Below are positions 52,134 through 60,853 of a stretch of DNA of 64,000 bases, piece after piece. The notes beneath the pieces are model-generated. The model had not been told where the DNA came from. It was given only the letters and a program-made list of their open reading frames with translations, and ran no database searches. Both the position numbers and the translations under genes were made by a program. Numbering within the stretch: the stretch's first letter is position 1; every line of letters starts with the position of its first letter. This DNA comes from Mycobacterium sp. DL440 (lineage in GTDB: Bacteria > Actinomycetota > Actinomycetes > Mycobacteriales > Mycobacteriaceae). The stretch lies in the NCBI RefSeq assembly GCF_011745145.1, contig NZ_CP050191.1, positions 4,047,327-4,111,326 on the forward strand, in the 5' to 3' direction.

Positions 52134-54005
52134 ATGGCGTTGCCCGAACTCATCTCGGTGGAGGATTTCTTCAACCCACCCGAGCGCGCAGCCGCAAAGA
52201 TCTCGCGCGACGGAACCAGAATCGCCTACCTGGCGCCGTGGAAGAACCGCCTCAACGTGTGGGTCCAGGACCTCGACGGCGACGCACCTCCGCGCTGTGT
52301 CACCGCCGACGAAACCCGCAGCGTCTACATCTACGAATGGACCGACGAACCGCGGTGGCTGCTCTACATGCAGGACAACGGCGGCGACGAGAACTTCCAT
52401 CTGTACCGCATCGACCTGAACAACCCCGGCACTGCCGCAGTGGATCTCACACCGTTTCCGGGCGCCAGAGCGAGTTTCGATCTCGCCAAGGGGCGGCCCG
52501 GGAAAGCGATCGTGCAGACCAACAACCGCGATCCCCAGCTGGTCGATGCGTACGAACTCGACATCGCCACTGGCGAACTCACCCTGCTGGCCGAGAATCC
52601 CGGGAACGTCATCACCTGGCTGTGCGCCCCCAACGGCGACCTGTTCACCAACACGCTGACGGCCGACGGTGACGTCGAGATATCGCAATGGGATTCGGCC
52701 ACAGCGTCATTGCGGACCATCAAGGTCTACGACGGCACCGACTACCCGCTGGGCATCTTCCCTCTTGTCATCTCCCCGGACGGCACCGGCATCTGGTTGG
52801 GGTCGAATGAGGGCAGCGACCGCACCCGGCTGGCCCGTCTCGACGTGGCCACCGGTGTGGAGACCGAGGTGGACAGCCACCCGACATTCGACCTCGGCAA
52901 TCAGATGGTGTTGCCGTCACCCTTCATCCTCAGCGAGCGCACGGGGGAACTGATCGGTGCCCGCTTCTACGGGGAGCGCCAGGTGATCCATGCCCTCGAC
53001 CCGAATTTCGCTGCGGTACTCGAGAATCTGACCCGACTGTCGGAGGGCGACCTCGCCGGGATCTCGTCGGACGACTCCGGGCAGCGCTGGGTCGTCAACT
53101 TCACTCACGACCGCGCCCCGGGCGCCACGTACTTCTACGACCACACGACCGGCGGGAGCCGGCTGCTGTTCCGGCCATATCCGAATCTGAATTCAGATTC
53201 ACTTGCACCGATGGTCCCGGTGACCATCCCCTCGCGCGACGGCCTCGACCTCCACTCGTATCTGACCCTGCCCGTCGGGGTCCAGCCCACCGACCTGTCG
53301 ATGGTGCTGCTGGTGCACGGTGGACCCTGGTCACGGGATTGCTGGGGCTTCCAACCCGACGTGCAGATGCTGGCCAACCGCGGATATGCGGTGCTACAGG
53401 TCAACTTTCGCGGCTCGACGGGCTACGGCAAGGCCTTCACCAAGGCCGCGATCGGCGAATTCGCCGGCAAGATGCACGACGACCTGATCGATGCGGTGGA
53501 CTGGGCCGTCAAGCAGGGGTACGCCGACCGCGACAAGGTGGCGATCTTCGGCGGCTCCTACGGCGGCTACGCGTCGCTGGTCGGGGTGACCTTTACCCCG
53601 GACGTCTTCGCCGCGGCGATCGACTATGTCGGCATCTCCAGCCTGGCCAACTTCATGCGAACCCTGCCGAATGTGGCCCGGCCGTTCCTGGCGACCAACT
53701 GGCACCTGTACGTGGGGGACCACAACGATCCGGTGCAGGAGGCCGACATGCTGGCCCGCTCCCCCATCACGAAGGTCGACCAGATCCGCACACCACTGTT
53801 GGTAGTCCAGGGCGCCAACGACTCTCGCGTCGTCCAGGCCGAATCCGACAACCTCGTCGAAGCCCTGCGCAAGCGCGGCGTCGAGGTCGAATACATGGTC
53901 AAGGAGGACGAGGGGCACGGATTCCTCAACCCGGACAACCAGATCGACATGTACCACGCTGTCGAGCGGTTCCTGGCCGAGCATCTCGGCGGTCGCCTTC
54001 CCTGA
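52134..54005 (+). CDS. S9-family prolyl oligopeptidase-like serine peptidase
   Basis: The protein has 623 residues. An N-terminal beta-propeller (about 1-360) gates a C-terminal alpha/beta hydrolase domain with nucleophile GGSYGG, acid in GANDSRV and histidine in DEGHGF, the S9 catalytic triad. It would cut short peptides; no signal peptide is present, so it is cytoplasmic. The ATG follows AAAGGAG. It sits downstream of the TetR gene with two operators, suggesting induction by a small molecule. Confidence 0.88.
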   Translation: MALPELISVEDFFNPPERAAAKISRDGTRIAYLAPWKNRLNVWVQDLDGDAPPRCVTADETRSVYIYEWTDEPRWLLYMQDNGGDENFHLYRIDLNNPGTAAVDLTPFPGARASFDLAKGRPGKAIVQTNNRDPQLVDAYELDIATGELTLLAENPGNVITWLCAPNGDLFTNTLTADGDVEISQWDSATASLRTIKVYDGTDYPLGIFPLVISPDGTGIWLGSNEGSDRTRLARLDVATGVETEVDSHPTFDLGNQMVLPSPFILSERTGELIGARFYGERQVIHALDPNFAAVLENLTRLSEGDLAGISSDDSGQRWVVNFTHDRAPGATYFYDHTTGGSRLLFRPYPNLNSDSLAPMVPVTIPSRDGLDLHSYLTLPVGVQPTDLSMVLLVHGGPWSRDCWGFQPDVQMLANRGYAVLQVNFRGSTGYGKAFTKAAIGEFAGKMHDDLIDAVDWAVKQGYADRDKVAIFGGSYGGYASLVGVTFTPDVFAAAIDYVGISSLANFMRTLPNVARPFLATNWHLYVGDHNDPVQEADMLARSPITKVDQIRTPLLVVQGANDSRVVQAESDNLVEALRKRGVEVEYMVKEDEGHGFLNPDNQIDMYHAVERFLAEHLGGRLP

Positions 54006-54009
54006 CGAA

Positions 54010-54108
54010 CAGTCCCCCGCAAGCGGGAGGTGCCCCCAGCAAAAGCCCCCGAAATCCAGTGATTTCGGGGGCCTAAGCTGGGGGTCCCTCCCGCTTTGCG
54101 GGGGACTG
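54010..54108. terminator. Nested palindrome, putative bidirectional terminator
   Basis: Three concentric inverted repeats: outer CAGTCCCCCGCAAGCGGGAGG (54010-54030) with its complement at 54087-54108 (one extra A/T); middle CCCCCAGC (54033-54040) with GCTGGGGG (54077-54084); core GCCCCCGAAATC (54045-54056), loop CAGT, then its complement to 54072. Lies between convergent S9 peptidase and sucD. Confidence 0.8.
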
Positions 54109-54123
54109 CTCGCGCAGAGAGAC

Positions 54124-55026
54124 TTACAGGTTGGCGAGCAGCTCGCGCGCCTTCGCGGCGGTCTCGGACGGCGTCTTGCCGACCTTCACGCCCGCGGCCT
54201 CCAGGGCCTCCTGCTTGCCGGCGGCAGTTCCCGCACCGTCGGACACGATGGCGCCGGCGTGGCCCATCGTCTTGCCCTCAGGAGCGGTGAAGCCCGCGAC
54301 GTAGCCGACGACCGGCTTGGTGACGTTGGCCTTGATGTAAGCGGCGGCCTTCTCCTCGGCGTCGCCACCGATCTCACCGATCATCACGATCAGCTTGGTC
54401 TCGGGATCCTTCTCGAACGCCTCGATGGCGTCGATGTGGGTGGTACCGATGACCGGGTCGCCGCCGATGCCGATGGCGGTGGAGAAGCCGAGATCGCGCA
54501 GCTCGTACATCATTTGGTAGGTCAGCGTGCCCGACTTCGACACCAGGCCGATCGGGCCCTTGCCGGTGATGTTGTTCGGCGTGATACCGACCAGCGACTC
54601 GCCGGGGGTGATGATGCCGGGGCAGTTCGGCCCGATGATGCGGGTCTTCTCACCCTTTTCGACGTTGTAGGCCCACGCATACGCGCTGTCCTGCACCGGG
54701 ATTCCCTCGGTGATGACGACCAGCAGCGGGATCTCGGCGTCGATGGCCTCGATGATGGCGTCCTTGGAGAACGCCGGCGGCACGAAGGCGATCGACACGT
54801 CGGCGCCGGTCTCCTTCATGGCCTCGGCGACCGAGGCGAACACCGGCAACTCGACGTCGTTGCCATCCTTGTCCTTGTGCGACACCTTGGTGCCGGCCTT
54901 GCGCGCGTTGACGCCGCCGACCACCTGGGTACCGGCCTTGAGCATCAGAGCGGTGTGCTTGGTGCCCTCACCACCGGTGATGCCCTGGACGATGACCTTG
55001 GAATTTTTGTTCAGGAAGATAGACAT
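54124..55026 (-). CDS. sucD: Succinyl-CoA synthetase alpha subunit SucD
   Basis: The protein has 300 residues. N-terminal CoA-binding domain ([29 protein letters not shown]), ligase domain with the phospho-histidine segment [10 protein letters not shown]. It forms the alpha chain of the TCA-cycle enzyme that converts succinyl-CoA to succinate with ATP/GTP formation. It starts 17 bp after the sucC stop on the same strand. Confidence 0.97.
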   Translation of the reverse strand: MSIFLNKNSKVIVQGITGGEGTKHTALMLKAGTQVVGGVNARKAGTKVSHKDKDGNDVELPVFASVAEAMKETGADVSIAFVPPAFSKDAIIEAIDAEIPLLVVITEGIPVQDSAYAWAYNVEKGEKTRIIGPNCPGIITPGESLVGITPNNITGKGPIGLVSKSGTLTYQMMYELRDLGFSTAIGIGGDPVIGTTHIDAIEAFEKDPETKLIVMIGEIGGDAEEKAAAYIKANVTKPVVGYVAGFTAPEGKTMGHAGAIVSDGAGTAAGKQEALEAAGVKVGKTPSETAAKARELLANL

Positions 55027-55043
55027 GGGTCATGAATCCTTAA

Positions 55044-56207
55044 TTACTTGTTCGCCAGCTCGGCGGCCTTGTCGGCGCCGGAGTCCATGGTCTCGGCCTG
55101 GACAACCAGGGGATGGTTGGCCTCGGCGAGAATCCGGCGGCCCTCTTCGACGTTGTTGCCATCCAGGCGGACGACGAGCGGCTTGTTGGCCTCGTCACCG
55201 AGCTTCTTCAGCGCGCCGACGATGCCGTTGGCCACCGCGTCACAGGCGGTGATGCCGCCGAACACGTTGACGAACACGCTCTTGACCTGGCTGTCATTCA
55301 GGATGACGTCGAGGCCGTTGGCCATGACCTCAGCCGAAGCGCCGCCGCCGATGTCGAGGAAGTTGGCGGGCTTCACGCCGCCGTGCTTCTCGCCCGCGTA
55401 GGCGACCACGTCCAGCGTCGACATGACCAGACCGGCACCGTTACCGATGATGCCGACCTCGCCGTCGAGCTTGACGTAGTTGAGGTCGTTCTCCTTGGCC
55501 TTGAGCTCGAGGGGATCGGTGGCGTCCTTGTCCTCGAACTCGGCGTGGCCGGGCTGCCGGAAGTCGGCGTTGGCGTCCAGGGTGACCTTGCCGTCCAGGG
55601 CCAGGATCTGATCGTCGGGCGTGCGCACCAGCGGGTTGACCTCAACCAGGGTGGCGTCCTCACCAACGAACACCTCCCACAGCTTCTGAATGGTCACTGC
55701 TGCAGCGTCGAGCACCTCGGCGGGCAGGTGACCCTGCTCGGCGATCGAGCGGGCGAAGGCCAGGTCGACACCCTTGACGGCGTCGACGGGAACCTTGGCG
55801 AGCCGCTCGGGCTTGGTCGCGGCGACTTCCTCGATCTCCATGCCGCCTTCAACCGAGCACATGGCCAGGTAAGTGCGGTTGGAACGATCGAGCAGGAACG
55901 AGATGTAGTACTCCTCGGCGATGTCGCTCGCCTCGGCAACCAGCAACTTTTTGACGACGTGGCCCTTGATGTCGAGACCGAGGATGTTGGTCGCGTGCTC
56001 GAGGGCGTCATCGGGGGTGGCTGCGTACTTCACGCCACCGGCCTTGCCGCGGCCGCCGACCTTGACCTGTGCCTTGATCATCACGGGCTTGCCGATTTCG
56101 GTGGCGATCGCCTTGGCGTCCTCGGCCGAGTCGGTCACGCGGCCCGGGGTCGTAGGGACGTTGTGCTTGGCGAACAGCTCTTTTGCCTGATATTCGAAGA
56201 GATCCAT
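55044..56207 (-). CDS. sucC: Succinyl-CoA synthetase beta subunit SucC
   Basis: The protein has 387 residues. ATP-grasp beta subunit: [19 protein letters not shown] start, [15 protein letters not shown] nucleotide segment, EVNPLV Mg site and the C-terminal NIFGGITxCD-type segment ([18 protein letters not shown]). It pairs with SucD. The upstream region (56208-56490) is shared with the divergent M23 gene and carries a CRP-type site. Confidence 0.97.
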   Translation of the reverse strand: MDLFEYQAKELFAKHNVPTTPGRVTDSAEDAKAIATEIGKPVMIKAQVKVGGRGKAGGVKYAATPDDALEHATNILGLDIKGHVVKKLLVAEASDIAEEYYISFLLDRSNRTYLAMCSVEGGMEIEEVAATKPERLAKVPVDAVKGVDLAFARSIAEQGHLPAEVLDAAAVTIQKLWEVFVGEDATLVEVNPLVRTPDDQILALDGKVTLDANADFRQPGHAEFEDKDATDPLELKAKENDLNYVKLDGEVGIIGNGAGLVMSTLDVVAYAGEKHGGVKPANFLDIGGGASAEVMANGLDVILNDSQVKSVFVNVFGGITACDAVANGIVGALKKLGDEANKPLVVRLDGNNVEEGRRILAEANHPLVVQAETMDSGADKAAELANK

Positions 56208-56368
56208 GTGCTTCCTAGATAGGCGTTGTCTGTCTGCTTGGGGCTTCGAACACGATTCGAAGCTGCCCGGTCCGCTACCTCTGACGGGCCCGCTGGCACT
56301 TTATCCACCACTGAGTGATGGGTTAGCATCGCCTCCGGCTCATGTGGTAGATCTCACCGCCCATGGGA

Positions 56369-56384
56369 GGTGATACGGATCACA
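56369..56384. promoter_or_regulatory. Candidate CRP operator between sucC and the M23 peptidase gene
   Basis: GGTGATACGGATCACA: GTGA-N6-TCAC symmetry and an exact fit to the M. tuberculosis CRP consensus GTGNNANNNNNCACA. It is 107 bp from the M23 start and 162 bp from sucC. Confidence 0.55.
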
Positions 56385-56490
56385 TTCCGGCGCGGAATAG
56401 ACCCATAAGTTGCCACCATCATTTGGATTTGGTTAACGTGCCTCTGGTCCAGATAACGTTCAGGTCACGACGAAGAAGGATTCTCGAGTC

Positions 56491-57579
56491 TTGCCGCAGC
56501 ATCGTTCGTCCGCAGCCCCGCAAGGGGTGCCGACGAACGCGCGCCGCCACAGACGGCCCGTTTCGCCTGTTGAGCTGGACGCCGCCGAGGTCACGGATGT
56601 CATCCCGTTCAGCGCCTTCGAAGCGTTCGATGACCACTTCGACCAGGATGAGCGCGGATCTGACGATCACGAACCCGGCGTTATCCATGCCCCGGAACTC
56701 GACGATCTAAACGACACCGACGATCTGGTGCCCGTCCGCCTCGCCGTCCCGTCACGCTTCCGCCCCGAGGCCGACGATGAGCGCGGCTCCCGTTACGCGT
56801 ACCGGGACAGCCACACCGACGTGAGCGACGGCGTGGCCGCCACCGACGTGATCAACCTGTCCGGCCGGCGCGGTGCCCACCGCAAGGAGCACGCCGGGGC
56901 CGTCAAGAGCCGCCTGATGATCGCCGCCATGGCCGCGGGTGCCACTGCCGCCGGCGCCTACTCGCTGGGTAACCCCACCGAGACCAACGCTGACGACACG
57001 ATCCTGGCCTCCGAGGGCAATCACATCGAAGGCGCCTCCGTCACCGGTTCGGTGGACGGCATGCAGATCGTCTCGGTCTCCTCGAACGCCGACACCTCGG
57101 TGCACGCCGAAGAGATCACGAAGGCCGCCGCCTTCGCCCAGGAACGCGCTGAACGCGAGGCCCGGCTGTCGCGCCCGCTGTTCGTCATGCCCACCAAGGG
57201 TTACGTCTGGACCTCGAACTTCGGCTACCGCTGGGGCGTGCTGCACGCAGGCGTCGACCTCGCGAGCCCGATCGGCACCCCGATCGTGGCCGTCTCCGAC
57301 GGCGTCGTCATCGCCTCGGGCCCGACCGCCGGCTACGGCGCGTGGGTCAAGCTGCGCCACTCCGACGGCACCGTCACCCTCTACGGTCACATCAACACGT
57401 GGCTCGTCAGCGTGGGCGACCGGGTGATGGCCGGGGATCAGATCGCCACCGTGGGAAATCGGGGCTACTCCACCGGCCCTCACCTGCATTTCGAGGTTCT
57501 GCAGAACGGCACCAGCCGCATCGATCCGGTGCCGTGGCTGTCCAAGCGAGGCCTCAGCCTCGGCAGCTATGTTGGCTGA
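56491..57579 (+). CDS. M23 (LytM) family peptidoglycan peptidase, Rv0950c-like
   Basis: The protein has 362 residues from TTG 56491 (AGAAGGA upstream). A long charged cytoplasmic N-terminus (1-140), a hydrophobic segment (about 141-160), a linker with a short coiled stretch (EEITKAAAFAQERAEREARL), and a C-terminal LytM domain (about 228-362). Metal ligands are present: H252 and D256 (LHAGVDL) and H333 (PHLHFEV), with H300 (LYGH) as a further active-site residue, so it should be an active D,D-endopeptidase or amidase in the periplasm. M. tuberculosis Rv0950c is the probable orthologue. Confidence 0.9.
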   Translation: MPQHRSSAAPQGVPTNARRHRRPVSPVELDAAEVTDVIPFSAFEAFDDHFDQDERGSDDHEPGVIHAPELDDLNDTDDLVPVRLAVPSRFRPEADDERGSRYAYRDSHTDVSDGVAATDVINLSGRRGAHRKEHAGAVKSRLMIAAMAAGATAAGAYSLGNPTETNADDTILASEGNHIEGASVTGSVDGMQIVSVSSNADTSVHAEEITKAAAFAQERAEREARLSRPLFVMPTKGYVWTSNFGYRWGVLHAGVDLASPIGTPIVAVSDGVVIASGPTAGYGAWVKLRHSDGTVTLYGHINTWLVSVGDRVMAGDQIATVGNRGYSTGPHLHFEVLQNGTSRIDPVPWLSKRGLSLGSYVG

Positions 57580-58155
57580 GTGAGTGACGACGGTCAGATA
57601 CCAGCCGATCACCCGGACGAAGACGACGACCGCACCCGCATCATTCGGCGTCATCCCACTGGCGCCATTCCCACCGCGGGTAGTGCGGAGCCGCAGACCA
57701 GCCTGATCGGCCCCGCGGACGACGACGCCAATACGAGCTATGTGCCCCGTGCCCGGCCGATGATCGTCCCCCACCCCTCGGCGGGTGCCAACCCGCGCAT
57801 GGCCATCGCGGCGGCCACGTCGGCCATCCTCAGCGGCTGGGCCACCGGCGTCATCGCCACCGATCTGATTGCCGGCTGGTGGCGCACCGACCGATTGTTC
57901 TGTGTGGCCATCGGTTTCCTGGCGGCGATCTCCGCTGCAGCAACCATCGGTGGACTCGTTGCATTGTTGCTGAGGCGCCGGATGGGCCGGCTGCTGGTCG
58001 TCGTCGGCGCGGTCATCGGCCTGCTGATCTTCGGCAGCCTGTTCATCGCCGGGGCCAGACTGCATCCCGTCGTCTACGCGATGCCGGCCCTACCCTTGGC
58101 CACCATTGTGTTCACCGTGTTGCCCTCGACCGCGCGCTGGAGTGCGCGCCGATAA
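57580..58155 (+). CDS. Small membrane protein of unknown function
   Basis: The protein has 191 residues from a GTG that directly abuts the M23 stop. A polar, acidic cytoplasmic N-terminus (1-70, DEDDDRTRIIRRH) precedes three to four transmembrane helices (about 72-185). No domain was recognised. The tight junction with the M23 gene suggests co-expression and perhaps a role in the same envelope process. Not seen in the same place in M. tuberculosis, as far as I recall. Confidence 0.7.
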   Translation: MSDDGQIPADHPDEDDDRTRIIRRHPTGAIPTAGSAEPQTSLIGPADDDANTSYVPRARPMIVPHPSAGANPRMAIAAATSAILSGWATGVIATDLIAGWWRTDRLFCVAIGFLAAISAAATIGGLVALLLRRRMGRLLVVVGAVIGLLIFGSLFIAGARLHPVVYAMPALPLATIVFTVLPSTARWSARR

Positions 58156-58287
58156 GTGCCCGGCCTGCCTCACAGGGACCTTCCAGTCAAGCTGAGCCAA
58201 ACCGTCGACCCAAAATCGGGGCCCGGAGTCTACTGGGGCGGATTCGCGTGTGTGTTCACGCAATGACACCCTTCGGAGGCCCGCTCC

Positions 58288-59247
58288 ATGTTCAACCGCC
58301 TGTTGCGCACCGCATTTGCGCTCACCCTCGTCACCGCGGCAATCTCCTGCAGCAGCAACGACGACAACGCCGAGGGCTACACCCTGCGTGTCGGCGCGAC
58401 GTCGGTGACCGGGACTCCCGCGGGCTCGCTGGGCTGGGGCGACCGGCAGGGCATCCTCACCGAACAGCTGAAATCCGCCGGGGTCGGCAAGATCGAATAC
58501 TCGTTCTTCCAGTCCGGCAGCGACGTCGCCTCGGCCCTGTTCGCCGGCGCCATCGACGTCGCCGCCATCGGCGACAACCCCGCCCTGCGGGCCCGCAGCC
58601 GCGACCCGAAAGTGGTTCTGCTGTCGCTTGATTCGATCAACGGCGACGCCTGGCTGGTGGGCGCCAAGGGCGGGCCCACCGACATCAAGGGTCTGGTCGG
58701 CAAGGACATCACCGCCCCGCAAGGCACCATCCGCGACCGCGCCGCCCGCCAACTCATCGACGCCGCGGGTCTGGGCGGCCAGATCCACGTGCGCGACGTC
58801 CCGACACCCGAGTCCATCGCCGGGCTGAGTTCGGGCAAGATCGATGCGGCCATCCTGACCGGCGCCAGCGCAGCCGAGCTGGAATCCAAGGGCTTCCCGA
58901 TCATCGACAGCCTGTCGCGGCACGGGTTCGGCAGCACCGGCACCAACATTGCCCTCACCTCGTTCACCGACGCCCATCCGGAGTTCATCGGCGCCTGGCA
59001 ACAGGCCGTCACCGCCGTCAACCGCGACATCACCGAGAACTTCGGCGACTACCTGGCCTGGGTCGCGAAAACCGACGACACCGACCTGACGTTCGTCCAG
59101 AAGTCCACGCAAGCCGACGAATTCAATACCGAACCGTTCCCCCAGGTCGGTGTGGACCAACTCGAAGCCGCCTACAAGTTCCTCAACGCCGACGGGTCGT
59201 TCGACAACGAATATTCGGTCCGGGAATGGGCCGGGGCGAAGTCGTGA
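58288..59247 (+). CDS. ABC transporter substrate-binding lipoprotein (SsuA/NrtA/TauA-like)
   Basis: The protein has 319 residues with a lipobox LVTAAISC (C21). The periplasmic binding fold of the nitrate/sulfonate/taurine family follows (YTLRVGATSVTGTPAG, SALFAGAIDVAAIGDNPAL, GTNIALTSFTDAHPEFIGAW). It captures the substrate outside the membrane for the permease and ATPase encoded next. The stop overlaps the permease start by 4 nt. A GCGTG-N6-CACGC inverted repeat lies 26 bp upstream (58246-58261). Substrate specificity is not readable; a sulfonate or related organosulfur anion is the most likely guess. Confidence 0.88.
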   Translation: MFNRLLRTAFALTLVTAAISCSSNDDNAEGYTLRVGATSVTGTPAGSLGWGDRQGILTEQLKSAGVGKIEYSFFQSGSDVASALFAGAIDVAAIGDNPALRARSRDPKVVLLSLDSINGDAWLVGAKGGPTDIKGLVGKDITAPQGTIRDRAARQLIDAAGLGGQIHVRDVPTPESIAGLSSGKIDAAILTGASAAELESKGFPIIDSLSRHGFGSTGTNIALTSFTDAHPEFIGAWQQAVTAVNRDITENFGDYLAWVAKTDDTDLTFVQKSTQADEFNTEPFPQVGVDQLEAAYKFLNADGSFDNEYSVREWAGAKS

Positions 59248-60122
59248 CCGCGGCAGCGAGTATCGCCACCGCCGTCCGGCCCCCGGCCACCCAGCCCGAA
59301 CTCATCGAGGTGGTCGGCGGCCGCGAACGGCGAAAAGGCCTGTGGGCCCGCATTCCCCGGCCGGTGCGCCGGCTGGTGAGCCCAGCACTGATCCTGGCGG
59401 CCTGGACCATCGGCTCGACGACGGGTCTCCTCAACACCGACCTCTTCCCACCCCCTACCGAGGTGGCGGCCACCGCGTGGCGGCTGCTCGGCGACGGACA
59501 ACTCGCCACCCATGTCGGCGCCTCGGCCATCCGGGTACTCACCGGCACGGTGCTGGGCATCGTCATCGGCGTCGCGCTCGCGGTCCTCGCCGGGCTCACG
59601 CGCACCGGTGAGGACCTGCTCGACTGGACGATGCAGATCCTCAAGGCGGTACCGAATTTCGCATTGACCCCACTGCTGATCATCTGGATGGGCATCGGTG
59701 AAGGCCCCAAGATCGTGTTGATCACCACGGGCGTGGCGATCGCGATCTACATCAACACCTATTCCGGAATCCGCGGTGTGGACCGGCAACTCGTGGAGAT
59801 GGCGCAGACTTTGGAAGCTTCGCGGCGGACCCTCATCTCGCAGGTGATCCTGCCCGGGGCGATGCCGAATTTCCTGGTCGGCCTGCGGCTGGGCCTCTCC
59901 AGTGCGTGGCTGAGCCTGATCTTCGCCGAGATGATCAACACCACCCAGGGCATCGGCTACCTGATGTCACGAGCCCAGACCAACCTGCAGTTCGACGTCT
60001 CGCTGCTGGTGATCGTCATCTACGCGGTGGCAGGTCTGCTGTCCTACACGCTGGTCCGGGTGCTGGAACGACTTCTGTTGTCCTGGCGCAACGGGTTCGA
60101 GGGTCTGGGAGCGCCGGCATGA
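59244..60122 (+). CDS. ABC transporter permease (SsuC/TauC-like)
   Basis: The protein has 292 residues from GTG 59244. Six or so transmembrane helices and the EAA loop (EMAQTLEASRRTLISQVILPGAMP) identify it as the inner-membrane component of a nitrate/sulfonate-type importer. It overlaps both neighbours by 4 nt (start with the binding protein, stop with the ATPase). Confidence 0.9.
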   Translation: MTAAASIATAVRPPATQPELIEVVGGRERRKGLWARIPRPVRRLVSPALILAAWTIGSTTGLLNTDLFPPPTEVAATAWRLLGDGQLATHVGASAIRVLTGTVLGIVIGVALAVLAGLTRTGEDLLDWTMQILKAVPNFALTPLLIIWMGIGEGPKIVLITTGVAIAIYINTYSGIRGVDRQLVEMAQTLEASRRTLISQVILPGAMPNFLVGLRLGLSSAWLSLIFAEMINTTQGIGYLMSRAQTNLQFDVSLLVIVIYAVAGLLSYTLVRVLERLLLSWRNGFEGLGAPA

Positions 60123-60853
60123 GCACCGTCGTCGACGTGCACGGCCTCACCCGGGCCTTCGGTGATCAGCAGGTCCTCAAAGATCTCGAACTGCAGATCG
60201 AGGACGGCGAATTCGTCGCGATGCTGGGGCGGTCGGGTTCGGGCAAGAGCACCCTGCTGCGGGTGCTGGCCGGCCTTGACGGTCAGGTCGCCGGCTCGGT
60301 GAAGGTGCCCCGATCGCGGGCGGTGGTGTTCCAGAACCCGCGGCTGCTGCCGTGGCGGCGCGCCCTGGCCAACGTGACCTTCGCACTGCCCGACGCCGGA
60401 CCCGACGCCCCCAGCCGAACCGCGCGTGGGCGGTCCGCGCTCGAAGAGGTAGGCCTGGCCGACAAGACGCGAGCGTGGCCGTTGTCGCTGTCCGGCGGTG
60501 AGGCGCAACGGGTTTCCCTGGCCCGCGCTCTGGTCCGCGAACCTGACCTGTTGCTGCTCGACGAGCCGTTCGGCGCACTCGACGCGCTCACCCGGCTCAA
60601 GATGTACGGCCTGCTGCACGAACTGTGGTCCCGCAGGCACATGGCGGTCCTGCACGTCACCCATGACGTCGACGAGGCGATCCTGCTGGCCGACCGGGTG
60701 GTGGTGCTCTCCGACGGACGGGTATCCCTGGACCGTCGCGTCGAGTTGCCCTTCCCCCGCACCCGCAGCGACGACGGTTTCGACGATCTGCGCCGCGCGC
60801 TGCTGGCCGAACTCGGCGTCCGAGAGGAAGTAGGCCATGACCGCTCTCACTGA
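60119..60853 (+). CDS. ABC transporter ATP-binding protein (SsuB/TauB-like)
   Basis: The protein has 244 residues. Walker A GRSGSGKST, Q-loop FQNPRLLPWR, signature LSGGEAQRVSLARAL, Walker B LLLLDEPFGALD and H-loop HVTHDVDEA are all intact. It powers the importer. The last 17 nt overlap the flavoprotein gene, indicating strong translational coupling between transport and redox genes. Confidence 0.94.
   Translation: MSTVVDVHGLTRAFGDQQVLKDLELQIEDGEFVAMLGRSGSGKSTLLRVLAGLDGQVAGSVKVPRSRAVVFQNPRLLPWRRALANVTFALPDAGPDAPSRTARGRSALEEVGLADKTRAWPLSLSGGEAQRVSLARALVREPDLLLLDEPFGALDALTRLKMYGLLHELWSRRHMAVLHVTHDVDEAILLADRVVVLSDGRVSLDRRVELPFPRTRSDDGFDDLRRALLAELGVREEVGHDRSH

Noticed and set aside
56243..56263. 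GCTTCGAA-N5-TTCGAAGC read as a LexA/SOS box
   Set aside because: The mycobacterial SOS box is TCGAAC-N4-GTTCGA; here the spacing is one base short and one arm lacks the G, so it is kept only as a hairpin.
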